Notes: generated by a model from the sequence alone, not told the origin. DNA of 13,461 nt from JAFHCF01 sp048497495 (GCA_048497495.1 JAFHCF010000143.1:1-13461); one strand, 5' to 3'. Counted from the stretch's first letter, positions 1 through 8,542 are shown. Numbers and translations: made by a program.

Positions 1-185
1 CCCGGCAACCCATCGGCGCCGACACGATGGTCGGGCCGCATGGGTCCCCGGGTCGGAGCCCGGAGATGACGGGGGGAGAGGTCGGGCCGAACCCATGAGG
101 GACCATCGCCCCGACAGGCGCGGTCGGTCCGCCTTGTTACGACCGCGAACATGAATAAAAGTGCATTTTTCTAATCCGAACGCGC
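1..185. other. Intergenic region upstream of the boxC promoter, no gene recognised
   Basis: I see no convincing gene here. A 10-bp direct repeat GGTCGGGCCG occurs at 29-38 and 80-89, and a small GC hairpin (CCGGG 48-52 with CCCGG 59-63) lies between the copies. A minus-strand frame starting at 96 stays open to the window edge for about 32 codons, but it is rich in Pro, Arg and Gly and matches nothing I know. The stretch 140-180 becomes AT-rich, as expected near a promoter, and holds a lone TGCA at 162-165. Confidence 0.4.
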
Positions 186-213
186 TGGACAGTGCACAAT
201 AATGCATTATAGT
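186..213 (+). promoter_or_regulatory. Predicted sigma70-type promoter of boxC
   Basis: A -35 hexamer TGGACA (186-191, 5 of 6 to consensus) and a -10 hexamer TATAGT (208-213, 5 of 6) are separated by 16 bp. Transcription would start near 220, leaving a leader of about 30 nt before the boxC start at 250. It is the best promoter match in the leader region and sits in its most AT-rich stretch. The placement is read from the sequence; activity is inferred. Confidence 0.55.
193..210. promoter_or_regulatory. Candidate operator in the boxC promoter (TGCA-N6-TGCA; perfect palindrome ATAATGCATTAT)
   Basis: TGCA occurs at 193-196 and again at 203-206 with exactly six bases between. The second copy is the centre of a perfect 12-bp palindrome, ATAATGCATTAT (199-210). 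The whole element lies in the spacer and start of the -10 of the predicted boxC promoter, where a bound protein would block RNA polymerase. As I recall, the benzoyl-CoA-responsive repressors BzdR and BoxR bind TGCA repeats within longer palindromes, so a BoxR-type repressor is the leading candidate. No boxR is in the window, so the assignment is inference. Confidence 0.5.
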
Positions 214-249
214 TCACGCCAATCGAACCAGAACCCCGAGGGTGGAAAC

Positions 250-1938
250 ATGGCCGACGAGGCACGCAAGCTGGCGAACGGCGCCACACGGATCGACTTC
301 CAGACCGATCCGTCCCGTTACCGGCACTGGAAGGTGTCGTTCGACGGCGAAGTGGCGACGCTGGCGATGGACGTCGACGAGAACGGCGGCCTCTTCGAGG
401 GCTATCAGCTCAAGCTCAATTCCTACGATCTCGGCGTCGACATCGAGCTCGCCGACGCGCTGCAGCGACTGCGCTTCGAGCACCCCGAGGTCAAGGTGGT
501 GCTGATGCGCTCCAACAAGCCGAAGGTGTTCTGCGCCGGCGCCAACATCCGCATGCTCGCCGGCTCGGAACACGCCCACAAGGTCAACTTCTGCAAGTTC
601 ACCAACGAGACCCGCAACGGCATCGAGGATTCCTCGGAATTCTCCGGCCAGAAATACATCTGCGTCGCCAACGGCTCGACCGCCGGCGGCGGCTACGAAC
701 TGGCGCTCGCCGCCGACCACATCATGTTGATCGACGACGGCTCGTCGTCGGTGTCGTTGCCCGAGGTGCCGCTACTGGCGGTGCTGCCGGGCACCGGCGG
801 CCTGACCCGGGTGATCGACAAGCGCAAGGTCCGCCGCGACCTCGCCGACGTGTTCTGCACCATCGAAGAGGGCATCAAGGGCAAGCGCGCCGTCGACTGG
901 CGCCTGGTCGACGAGATCGTGCCGACGAGCCGGCTGGAGGAGATCGTCAAGACCCGCGCCGGCGAGTTCGCCGCCAGGTCGGCCCGCAAGGGCGCCGGCG
1001 CCGGCGTCACCCTCACCCCGCTCGACCGCACCTTCCGCGCCGACGGCATCGACTATTCGCTGGTCACGGTCGACATCGACAAGGCCGCCCGCGTCGCCAC
1101 GATCACGCTCGAAGGCCCGAGCGAGGCGCCCCCGGCCACGGCCGAGGCGCTGGCCGCGCTCGGCTCGGGCTCGTGGATCCTGACGCTCGCCCGCGAGCTC
1201 GACGACGCCATCCTCGATCTCAGGAACAACGCCTTCGAGGTCGGCACCTTCGTCTTCAAGTCGAAGGGCGACGGCGCCCGGGTCGCGGCGTGGGACGCCT
1301 TCCTCGACGCCCATGCCGACCATTGGCTGGTCAACGAGATCACCCTCTACTGGAAGCGCGTGCTGAAGCGGGTCGACGTCACCTCGCGCACCCTGGTGGC
1401 GCTGGTCGAGCCGGGCTCGTGCTTCACCGGCCTCCTCGCCGAACTCGTGCTCGCCGCCGACCGTTCCTACATGCTGATCGGCTCGTTCGAGGGCGACAAC
1501 CGGGAGCCGGCGACCGTGTCGCTGACCTCGGCCAACTTCGGCCCCTACCCGATGAGCCACGGGCTCACCCGGCTCGACAACCGCTTCATCGGCACGCCCG
1601 AGCAGGTCGGCGGGCTCCGGGCCAAGATCGGCGAGAGCCTCGACGCGGCGGCCTGCGACGCGCTCGGCCTCGTCACCTTCGCCTGCGACGACATCGACTG
1701 GGCCGACGAGGTCCGCGTCTATCTCGAGGAGCGCGCCTCCTACTCCCCCGACGCGCTGACCGGCCTCGAGGCCAACCTGCGCTTCGCCGGGCCCGAGACC
1801 ATGGAATCCAAGATCTTCGCCCGCCTCACCGCCTGGCAGAACTGGATCTTCCAGCGCCCCAACGCGGTCGGCGAGGAGGGCGCGCTGCGCCGCTACGGAA
1901 CCGGTCTGCGCCCGACCTACGACATGCGGCGCGTCTGA
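250..1938 (+). CDS. boxC: BoxC, benzoyl-CoA-dihydrodiol lyase
   Basis: The product (562 aa) matches BoxC, a crotonase-superfamily enzyme. BoxC opens the ring of 2,3-epoxybenzoyl-CoA (or its dihydrodiol) hydrolytically to 3,4-dehydroadipyl-CoA semialdehyde plus formate, in the cytoplasm. The N-terminal crotonase domain spans roughly residues 30-260, with CAGANI at 95-100 and GSTAGGGYE at 142-150 (oxyanion-hole regions), followed by PEVPLLAVLPGTGG at 171-184. A second, more divergent crotonase-like half fills about 270-550. The length is usual for the family. I chose the ATG at 250, preceded by GAGGGTGG. An in-frame ATG at 202 would lie inside the predicted -10/operator, upstream of the likely transcription start. 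The gene is first in the box operon, with boxB 37 bp downstream. The match is strong; the exact start is slightly less certain. Confidence 0.95.
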   Translation: MADEARKLANGATRIDFQTDPSRYRHWKVSFDGEVATLAMDVDENGGLFEGYQLKLNSYDLGVDIELADALQRLRFEHPEVKVVLMRSNKPKVFCAGANIRMLAGSEHAHKVNFCKFTNETRNGIEDSSEFSGQKYICVANGSTAGGGYELALAADHIMLIDDGSSSVSLPEVPLLAVLPGTGGLTRVIDKRKVRRDLADVFCTIEEGIKGKRAVDWRLVDEIVPTSRLEEIVKTRAGEFAARSARKGAGAGVTLTPLDRTFRADGIDYSLVTVDIDKAARVATITLEGPSEAPPATAEALAALGSGSWILTLARELDDAILDLRNNAFEVGTFVFKSKGDGARVAAWDAFLDAHADHWLVNEITLYWKRVLKRVDVTSRTLVALVEPGSCFTGLLAELVLAADRSYMLIGSFEGDNREPATVSLTSANFGPYPMSHGLTRLDNRFIGTPEQVGGLRAKIGESLDAAACDALGLVTFACDDIDWADEVRVYLEERASYSPDALTGLEANLRFAGPETMESKIFARLTAWQNWIFQRPNAVGEEGALRRYGTGLRPTYDMRRV

Positions 1939-1975
1939 AGACAACGGGTCCCTCGCGGGCCACAGGGAGGAACTC

Positions 1976-3424
<1,449 letters not shown>

Positions 3425-3469
3425 GGTGACGGGGGCGGCTTCCGTCGGGCGGACCGGCGGAAGCGCCCA

Positions 3470-3609
3470 CCCCCCCTCCCTGTCCCTCCCCCTCCAGGGG
3501 GGAGGGGACGACTACGGCGAGGCCGCGGTGGAAACCGGGCGCCGACGTCGCGACGACCATCGCCACAGGGTCCTCTCCCCCCAGGAGGGGGAGAGACAGA
3601 GAGGGGGGG
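3470..3609. repeat. 140-bp imperfect inverted repeat between boxB and boxA
   Basis: The 40-bp arms 3470-3509 and 3570-3609 are reverse complements at 36 of 40 positions and enclose a 60-bp loop; a weaker match continues a little way inward. Each arm also has a small internal palindrome (CCCCTCC/GGGGGGAGGGG type in the left arm). The outer edges are runs of seven C and seven G. It looks like an intergenic repeat element of the kind common in alphaproteobacterial genomes. It would form a very stable hairpin in the boxCBA transcript and could attenuate or protect the mRNA. No open frame or transposase is present, and only one copy lies in this window. Confidence 0.8.
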
Positions 3610-3695
3610 CTCGGCCGCGCCTCCAATCGAAGGCCGTAAGCTGCAGCAGCACCCCGGTGCGTCCGACCCGACCGCCACCACTTCCGGAGCCCGCC

Positions 3696-4889
3696 ATGAA
3701 CGCCCCCGTCGTCGTCAAGCAGCACCTGATCGATCCGGAGATCTGCATCCGCTGCAACACCTGTGAGGAGATGTGCCCGATCGACGCCATCACCCATGGT
3801 GACGACAACTACGTGGTCGACGCCTCGATCTGCAATTTCTGCATGGACTGCATCGCCCCCTGCCCGACCGGCGCCATCGACACCTGGCGGGTGGTGACGA
3901 CGCCGTGGACGCTGGACGACCAGCACTCCTGGGGCGATCTGCCGGCGCAGGAGGACCTCGGCGAGGCGGCGATGAACTCGGTCGAGGCCTTCGACGACGA
4001 GGTCGAGGCGCTGATCGCCTCGGCGCACGGCGGCGCCGGCGGCAAGTCGGTGGCGCCGCGCACGGCCTCCAAGCCGTCGGTCAACCTCTACAACCGATCG
4101 AAGCCGGCGATCGCCACCGTCACCGGCACCTATCGGCTGACGGCCGACGACGCCTCCACCGACATCCGCCACGTCATCCTAGACTTCGGCGAGACGCCCT
4201 TCCCCATCCTCGAGGGCCAGTCGATCGGCATCGTCCCGCCCGGCGTCGACGGCAACGGCGAGCCGCACCGCATCCGCCTCTATTCGGTGGCGAGCCCCCG
4301 CCACGGCGAGCGGCCCAACCACAACAACCTGTCGCTGACGGTCAAGCGCGAACCCGGCGGGGTCTGCTCCAACCACGTCTGCGACCTGAAGCGCGGCGAC
4401 AAGGTCACCGTCACCGGTCCCTTCGGCGCGACCTTCCTGATGCCCGACGACCCGTCCGCCAACATCGTCATGGTGTGCACCGGAACCGGCTCGGCCCCCT
4501 TCCGCGGCATGACCGAATGGCGTCGGCGCACCCAGCCCGACGCGCCGGGCGAGATGGTTCTGTTCTTCGGGGCGCGGCGGCCCGAGGAACTGCCCTATTT
4601 CGGCCCCCTGCAGAAGGTGCCGGCGAGCCTCCTCACCAAGTTCTTCGCCTATTCCCGCGTCCCCGGCGAACCCAAGGTCTATGTCCAGGACCTGATGCGG
4701 CGTGAGGGCGACCGTATGGTCGAGCTCTTGAAGTCCGACAAGACCCACCTCTATCTCTGCGGCCTGAAGGGCATGGAGGCCGGCGTCGACGAGGCGCTCG
4801 CCGACGTCTGCCGCGGCGCCGGCCTGTTCTGGGACGCCATCCGCCGCACCATGCGCGAACAGGGGCGCTACCACGTCGAGACCTACTGA
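3696..4889 (+). CDS. boxA: BoxA, benzoyl-CoA 2,3-epoxidase reductase subunit
   Basis: The product (397 aa) is the iron-sulfur flavoprotein that passes electrons from NADPH to BoxB. Two 4Fe-4S ferredoxin motifs are intact at the N-terminus: C17/C20/C23 with C27, and C46/C49/C52 with C56, each ending CP. A linker (about 70-135) leads to a ferredoxin-NADP reductase module with the FAD motif RLYS at 194-197 and the nucleotide motif GTGSAP from 263. The C-terminus ends in aromatic YHVETY, usual for FNR-type enzymes. I placed the start at 3696, with GGAG at 3686-3689. The frame is open further upstream, but that part only reads through the inverted repeat and is low in complexity. It is probably in one operon with boxC and boxB, with the repeat possibly tuning the ratio of subunits. 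Confidence 0.95.
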   Translation: MNAPVVVKQHLIDPEICIRCNTCEEMCPIDAITHGDDNYVVDASICNFCMDCIAPCPTGAIDTWRVVTTPWTLDDQHSWGDLPAQEDLGEAAMNSVEAFDDEVEALIASAHGGAGGKSVAPRTASKPSVNLYNRSKPAIATVTGTYRLTADDASTDIRHVILDFGETPFPILEGQSIGIVPPGVDGNGEPHRIRLYSVASPRHGERPNHNNLSLTVKREPGGVCSNHVCDLKRGDKVTVTGPFGATFLMPDDPSANIVMVCTGTGSAPFRGMTEWRRRTQPDAPGEMVLFFGARRPEELPYFGPLQKVPASLLTKFFAYSRVPGEPKVYVQDLMRREGDRMVELLKSDKTHLYLCGLKGMEAGVDEALADVCRGAGLFWDAIRRTMREQGRYHVETY

Positions 4890-4938
4890 GGACGGGCGGC
4901 GGTCGGGCATTTCGCCGCGTGACTTCACCACCGCCGCA

Positions 4939-4953
4939 TGACGGAATGCGTCA
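4939..4953. repeat. Short perfect palindrome TGACG-N5-CGTCA before the MDR gene
   Basis: TGACG (4939-4943) and CGTCA (4949-4953) are perfect inverted 5-mers around GAATG, 23 bp ahead of the MDR start codon. It could be a small hairpin or a protein site. A 5-bp stem is easily met by chance in this GC-rich DNA, so I give it little weight. Confidence 0.25.
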
Positions 4954-4976
4954 CCACCTCTGCCCCAGGAGCCCCT

Positions 4977-5996
4977 ATGCCCACAGCCCATGTCCTCGAA
5001 TGCCCCGCCTTCGGCATCGACAATCTCCGTGTCGCCACCCGCGAGATCGGCGAGCCCGGCCCCGGCGAGGTGCGGCTCCGGGTCGAGGCGGCGAGCCTCA
5101 ATCGGCGCGACCTGTTGCTGGTCGAGGGCAGCTACAACCCCAAGCAGAAGCTGCCCGTCATCCCCTGTTCCGACGGCGCCGGCATCGTCGAGGCGGTGGG
5201 GCCGGGCGTCACCCGACTGGCGCCGGGCGACCGCGCCGTGCTGCACTTCTTCACCGGCTGGATCTCCGGCGAGCCGACCAGCGCCAAGCTCGCCACCGCG
5301 CTCGGCGGCCCCGGCGGCGACGGCACGCTGGCGACCCGGATGATCGTGCCGGCGCAAGCCCTGGTGAAGCTCGCGCCCGCGATCGACACGGCGACCGCCG
5401 CGACGCTTCCCTGCGCGGCGCTGACCGCCTGGTCGGCGATCGTCGAGCTCGGCCGGGTCCGTCCCGGCGACACCGTGTTGATCCAGGGCACCGGCGGCGT
5501 CTCGCTCTTCGCCCTGCAATTCGCGGTGCGCGCCGGCGCCCGCGTCATCGCCACCACGTCGAGCCCGGCCCGCGCCGACGTGCTCACCCGCCTCGGCGCC
5601 GCCGCCGTGGTGAACTATCGCGAGGATCCGCGCTGGGGCGCCACCGCCCGCGACCTCGCCGGCGGCCGCATCGATCTCGTCGTCGAGGTCGGCGGCGCCG
5701 ACACCCTCGACCAGTCGCTCCGAATCGTCCGCCCCGGCGGCACCATCGCCCTGATCGGCGTGCTCTCCGGGGCGATGGCCACGATCAATCTGCCACTGGC
5801 GGTGATGCGTCAGGTCCGCCTCCAGGGCGTCACCTGCGGCGACCGCGAGGCCTTCGAGGCGATGCTGCGCTCGATCGAGGCGTCCGCCATCGATCCGGTG
5901 ATCGACCGGCGCTTTCCGCTCGACGAGGCCCCCGCCGCCTTCCGCCGCATGGCCGAGAACGCCCATGTCGGCAAGATCCTGATCGATCTCGCCTGA
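4977..5996 (+). CDS. Zinc-independent MDR-family alcohol dehydrogenase / quinone oxidoreductase-like protein
   Basis: The product (339 aa) is a medium-chain dehydrogenase/reductase. It has an N-terminal GroES-like domain (about 1-130, with LNRRD at 41-45 and PCSDGAGIVEAVG near 63-75) and a Rossmann domain with GTGGVS at 171-176 and a following beta strand ending VIATTSS. The catalytic zinc pattern of classical alcohol dehydrogenases (Cys near residue 40, GHE motif) and the four-Cys structural zinc cluster are missing, so it is probably an NAD(P)H-dependent, zinc-free member. I chose 4977 over the in-frame ATG at 4938 because AGGAG (4967-4971) precedes it and homology-like sequence starts there. 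It follows boxA by 87 bp, so cotranscription is likely. A role on an aldehyde, alcohol or enone intermediate is possible; the substrate is unknown. Confidence 0.85.
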   Translation: MPTAHVLECPAFGIDNLRVATREIGEPGPGEVRLRVEAASLNRRDLLLVEGSYNPKQKLPVIPCSDGAGIVEAVGPGVTRLAPGDRAVLHFFTGWISGEPTSAKLATALGGPGGDGTLATRMIVPAQALVKLAPAIDTATAATLPCAALTAWSAIVELGRVRPGDTVLIQGTGGVSLFALQFAVRAGARVIATTSSPARADVLTRLGAAAVVNYREDPRWGATARDLAGGRIDLVVEVGGADTLDQSLRIVRPGGTIALIGVLSGAMATINLPLAVMRQVRLQGVTCGDREAFEAMLRSIEASAIDPVIDRRFPLDEAPAAFRRMAENAHVGKILIDLA

Positions 5997-6051
5997 TCGC
6001 GACGCCGCCTCGCCCCGCCCCCTCGTCGAAGCGCGCCACCCGGCGATCCCA

Positions 6052-6082
6052 CGGGGCGGGTGCGTCCGAACCGCCCGCCCCG
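6052..6082 (+). terminator. Possible terminator hairpin after the MDR gene
   Basis: CGGGGCGGG (6052-6060) pairs perfectly with CCCGCCCCG (6074-6082), giving a 9-bp GC stem with a 13-nt loop, 55 bp after the MDR stop codon. No U-run follows (the next bases are ATATACG), so it is not a classic intrinsic terminator. It does sit between the end of the box unit and the promoter of the importer, where a terminator is expected. Confidence 0.4.
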
Positions 6083-6121
6083 ATATACGTCGAATCCCTC
6101 ACGAAACATCGTGCAGGATTA

Positions 6122-6149
6122 TTGACAGTATGCTGATCAAATGTATTGT
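6122..6149 (+). promoter_or_regulatory. Predicted promoter of the ABC importer operon
   Basis: A perfect -35 TTGACA (6122-6127) is followed after 16 bp by TATTGT (6144-6149, 4 of 6 to the -10 consensus). This AT-rich island stands out in the GC-rich surroundings. The start of transcription would be near 6156, with a leader of about 57 nt to the binding-protein start at 6213. Confidence 0.55.
6125..6136. promoter_or_regulatory. Candidate MarR operator in the importer promoter (ACAGTATGCTGA)
   Basis: This 12-mer agrees at 10 of 12 positions with the perfect palindrome TCAGTATACTGA found in the marR/FAH intergenic region (11608-11619). It overlaps the -35 and spacer of the importer promoter. 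TTGA and TCAA flank it symmetrically at 6122-6125 and 6137-6140. A site shared by two promoters on either side of a marR gene suggests it is that regulator's operator; this is inference. Confidence 0.45.
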
Positions 6150-6212
6150 GGCGTTCAATCGGTTCATACGAGGGCGCCCAACGCCCCGCCGAGGAAACCA
6201 ACGAGGGCAATC

Positions 6213-7400
6213 ATGACCGTGTCTTTCCGCACCACGCTCGCCGCGTGCCTCGCCGGCGTCGCCACGCTCGCCGCCGCCGTGCCGGCCGTCGCCGCCGATC
6301 CGATCCGCATCGGCTTCCTGTCGACCTTCTCCGGCCCCGCCGGCCAACTCGGCCAGGAACTCTACGACGGCTTCCAACTCGGTCTGGCGGCGACCGGCGG
6401 CAAGCTCGGCGGCCGCGCCGTCGAGGTGATCCAGGGCGACGACCAGGCCAAGCCCGACGTGGCCCGCCAGGTCGCCGACAAGATGATCGAGCGGGACAAG
6501 GTCCAGATCCTCACCGGCGTGAATTTCTCCAACGTCATGTTGGCGGTGGCCAAGCCGGCGCTCGACGCCGGCGCCTTCGTCGTCTCGGTCAATGCCGGCC
6601 CGTCGCAATATGCCGGCGCCCAGTGCAACCCGCATTTCTTCGCCGGTTCGTTCCAGAACGACACCGCCGCGGAAGCGATGGGCATCGAGGCGACCAAGCG
6701 CGGCATCGGGAAGATGTATCTGATGGCGCCCAACTATCCGGCGGGCAAGGACTTCCTCGCCGGCTTCAAGCGCTTCTACAAGGGCGAGGTGGTCGGCGAG
6801 GTCTACACCGCCTTCGGTCAGCTCGATTACGCCGCCGAGCTCGCCCAGCTGCGCGCCGCCAAGCCGGATGCGGTGTTCTACTTCTACCCCGGCGGCATGG
6901 GCATCAACTTCGTCAAGCAGTACAAGCAGGCCGGCCTCGACAAGACCACGCCGCTCTATACGCCCTCCTTCTCGCTCGACCAGACCGTCCTGCCGGCGAT
7001 CGGCGACGCGGCGCTCGGCGCCTTCGTCGCCACCCATTGGGCCGAGGACAGCGACAACGCCGCCTCGAGGAAGTTCATCGCCGACTTCGAGGCGGCGCAT
7101 CATCGCCTGCCCTCCCCCAACGCCGCCCAGGCCTATGACACGGTCATGGCGCTCGACGCGGCGCTGAAGACCATCGACGGCAAGATCGAGGACGCGGCCG
7201 CCTTCCAGAAGGCGTTGGAGACCGTGAAGTTCGACAGCCTCCGCGGCAAGTTCCGCTTCAACACCAACCACTACCCCGTCCAGGACTTCTGGCTCGCCGA
7301 GATCGTCAAGGACGCCAAGGGCCGGCCGATCATGGCCAAGCGCTCGCTGATCGTCGCCGATCACCCGGACGCCTACGCGGCGAAGTGCAAGATGAAGTGA
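6213..7400 (+). CDS. ABC importer periplasmic substrate-binding protein (LivJ/K-type, probable aromatic-acid ligand)
   Basis: The product (395 aa) is a type I periplasmic binding protein of the HAAT (branched-chain amino acid/aromatic) family. A Sec signal peptide is clear: MTVSFR, a hydrophobic stretch, then VPAVAA followed by DPIRIGF, with cleavage near residue 28. The mature protein opens with the family's IRIGFLSTFSGPAGQLGQ strand. It has two cysteines, in AQCNPHF and in the C-terminal AAKCKMK, which could form a disulfide in the periplasm. I chose 6213, with GAGGG at 6203-6207. The in-frame ATG at 6141 lies at the predicted -10 and would spoil the signal peptide. It is first in the importer operon. 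Sitting beside box genes, the ligand is more likely benzoate or a related aromatic acid than leucine; that is context, not motif evidence. Confidence 0.88.
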   Translation: MTVSFRTTLAACLAGVATLAAAVPAVAADPIRIGFLSTFSGPAGQLGQELYDGFQLGLAATGGKLGGRAVEVIQGDDQAKPDVARQVADKMIERDKVQILTGVNFSNVMLAVAKPALDAGAFVVSVNAGPSQYAGAQCNPHFFAGSFQNDTAAEAMGIEATKRGIGKMYLMAPNYPAGKDFLAGFKRFYKGEVVGEVYTAFGQLDYAAELAQLRAAKPDAVFYFYPGGMGINFVKQYKQAGLDKTTPLYTPSFSLDQTVLPAIGDAALGAFVATHWAEDSDNAASRKFIADFEAAHHRLPSPNAAQAYDTVMALDAALKTIDGKIEDAAAFQKALETVKFDSLRGKFRFNTNHYPVQDFWLAEIVKDAKGRPIMAKRSLIVADHPDAYAAKCKMK

Positions 7401-7492
7401 GGCCGGGCTCACGCGCTCCGCGCCTCGGAGGACCGGGCGAGGCTCGGCCCTCCCTCGCGGAGATCGTGGGAGACGAACTCGTGGACGTCCTC

Positions 7493-7614
7493 GCGTGATG
7501 CTTCGAGACGGGCCTTTCGGCCCTCCTCAGCATGAGGCGCTTTGGAGAACCATGTGATTACAAAGGCCTCTTGCTGAGGAGGGTGCCGCAGGCACCCGTC
7601 TCGAAGCATCACGC
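7493..7614. repeat. 122-bp cruciform-type palindromic repeat, copy 1 (between SBP and permease genes)
   Basis: The outer 18-bp arms 7493-7510 and 7597-7614 are perfect reverse complements (GCGTGATGCTTCGAGACG; the pairing can extend 2 bp). Inside them are two separate side hairpins: GGCC-TTTC-GGCC at 7511-7522 and GGTGCC-GCA-GGCACC at 7582-7596. A central stem starts with CTCCTCAGCA (7523 on) pairing with TGCTGAGGAG (ending 7581), continuing with one mismatch and one bulge. The fold is a four-way cross. A homologous copy lies at 13183-13305. Similar ATGCTTCGAGACG/CCTCAGCATGAGG elements are, as I recall, widespread between genes in Hyphomicrobiales. Here the element falls inside the importer operon, where it may stabilise the upstream SBP message or reduce read-through. 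Confidence 0.9.
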
Positions 7615-7669
7615 ACGACCCATCCCGAGATCGAACCGCCGCGTCACCACACCAGGAGCCCCCTTCGCC

Positions 7670-8542
7670 ATGACCCCTCAGCTCGTCGTCGAGCAAATGC
7701 TGAACGGCATCCAATTCGGCGTGACGCTGTTTCTGATGGCGTCCGGCCTGACGCTGGTGTTCGGCATCATGAACTTCATCAATCTGGCCCACGGCTCGCT
7801 CTACATGGTCGGCGCCTTCGCCGCCGCCTGGATCCAGAGCGTCACCGGCTCCTTCGTCCTCGGCGTCGTCTTCGCCCTGCCGGTGACGGCGCTGATCGGC
7901 GCGGCGCTCGAACTCGGCCTCTTCCGCCGCTTCTACGCCCGCGGCCACCTCGATCAGGTGCTGGTCACCTTCGGCGTGGTGCTGGCGATGAACGAGATCA
8001 CCCGCCTGATCTTCGGCCCGATCCCGCTGCGCATGCCGCTGCCGGAAGCCCTCGCCGGATCGATCGAACTGTGGCCCGGGCTGACCTATCCGACCTTCCG
8101 GCTCGTCGTCCTCGCGGTCGGTCTCGTCGTCGCAGCGCTGCTCTGGGCGATCGTGATGAAGACCCGCATCGGCATGTGGGTGCGCGCCGGCTCGTCGAAC
8201 CGGCCGATCGCCTCCGCCATGGGCGTCGACGTCGACGTCGTCTTCGCCGCCCTCTTCGCCGTCGGCTCGGCGCTGGCCGGCCTCGCCGGCCTGATGGCCG
8301 GCCCGATCCTGGCGGTTCAGGTCGGCATGGGCGAACCGATCCTCATCCTCGCCCTGGTGGTCACCGTCATCGGCGGCATCGGCTCGATCAAGGGCGCCTT
8401 CGTCGCCGCGCTGACCGTCGGCCTCGTCGACACCTTCGGCCGCGTGCTGATGCCCCCGGCGATCGGCTCGATGGCGATCTTCCTGCTGATGGCGTTGATC
8501 CTCGCCTTCCGCCCCAAGGGACTGTTCCCCGTCCATGGCTGA
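7670..8542 (+). CDS. livH: ABC importer permease, LivH type
   Basis: The product (290 aa) is an inner-membrane permease of the HAAT importer, forming the pore with the LivM-type partner. It starts QMLNGIQFGVTLFLMASGLTLVFGIMNFINLAHGSLYMVGAF, the hallmark N-terminus of LivH proteins. About eight hydrophobic segments follow, plus the family loop AGLAGLMAGPILAVQ-GMGEPILI before the last helices. The length is normal. I placed the start at 7670, with AGGAG at 7654-7658. An in-frame upstream extension from 7532 would translate the palindromic repeat and has no family similarity. The stop overlaps the next permease gene by 8 bases, a sign of translational coupling. The liv symbol denotes family, not leucine specificity. 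Confidence 0.88.
   Translation: MTPQLVVEQMLNGIQFGVTLFLMASGLTLVFGIMNFINLAHGSLYMVGAFAAAWIQSVTGSFVLGVVFALPVTALIGAALELGLFRRFYARGHLDQVLVTFGVVLAMNEITRLIFGPIPLRMPLPEALAGSIELWPGLTYPTFRLVVLAVGLVVAALLWAIVMKTRIGMWVRAGSSNRPIASAMGVDVDVVFAALFAVGSALAGLAGLMAGPILAVQVGMGEPILILALVVTVIGGIGSIKGAFVAALTVGLVDTFGRVLMPPAIGSMAIFLLMALILAFRPKGLFPVHG

Noticed and set aside
1..96. Minus-strand partial frame at the window start as a divergent gene
   Set aside because: Only about 32 codons are visible, with low-complexity composition and no clear ribosome-binding site, so it cannot be supported.
202..249. Upstream extension of boxC to the ATG at 202
   Set aside because: It lies within the predicted -10 and operator and has no ribosome-binding site; the ATG at 250 has one and matches the usual BoxC length.
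3426..3695. Upstream extension of boxA through the boxB-boxA gap
   Set aside because: The extension translates the inverted repeat into Gly, Arg and Pro-rich sequence; BoxA proteins begin just before the first ferredoxin motif, as from 3696.
4179..5966. Long minus-strand open frame opposite boxA and the MDR gene
   Set aside because: It is a GC-driven shadow: composition is dominated by Gly, Ala, Arg, Asp and His with no domain, and both plus-strand genes under it are firmly recognised. The same applies to long minus-strand frames over boxC, boxB, the SBP, the permeases and the FAH/GST genes.
7401..7492. Stretch after the SBP gene with a GCGAGG/CCTCGC hairpin as a terminator
   Set aside because: The stem is about six pairs without a U-run and the importer genes must be read through it, so termination there is not supported.
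7493..7614. Cloverleaf-like fold considered as a tRNA or other known ncRNA gene
   Set aside because: The four-way fold has no anticodon arm, T-loop consensus or proper acceptor length, and a second copy elsewhere shows it is a repeat element.
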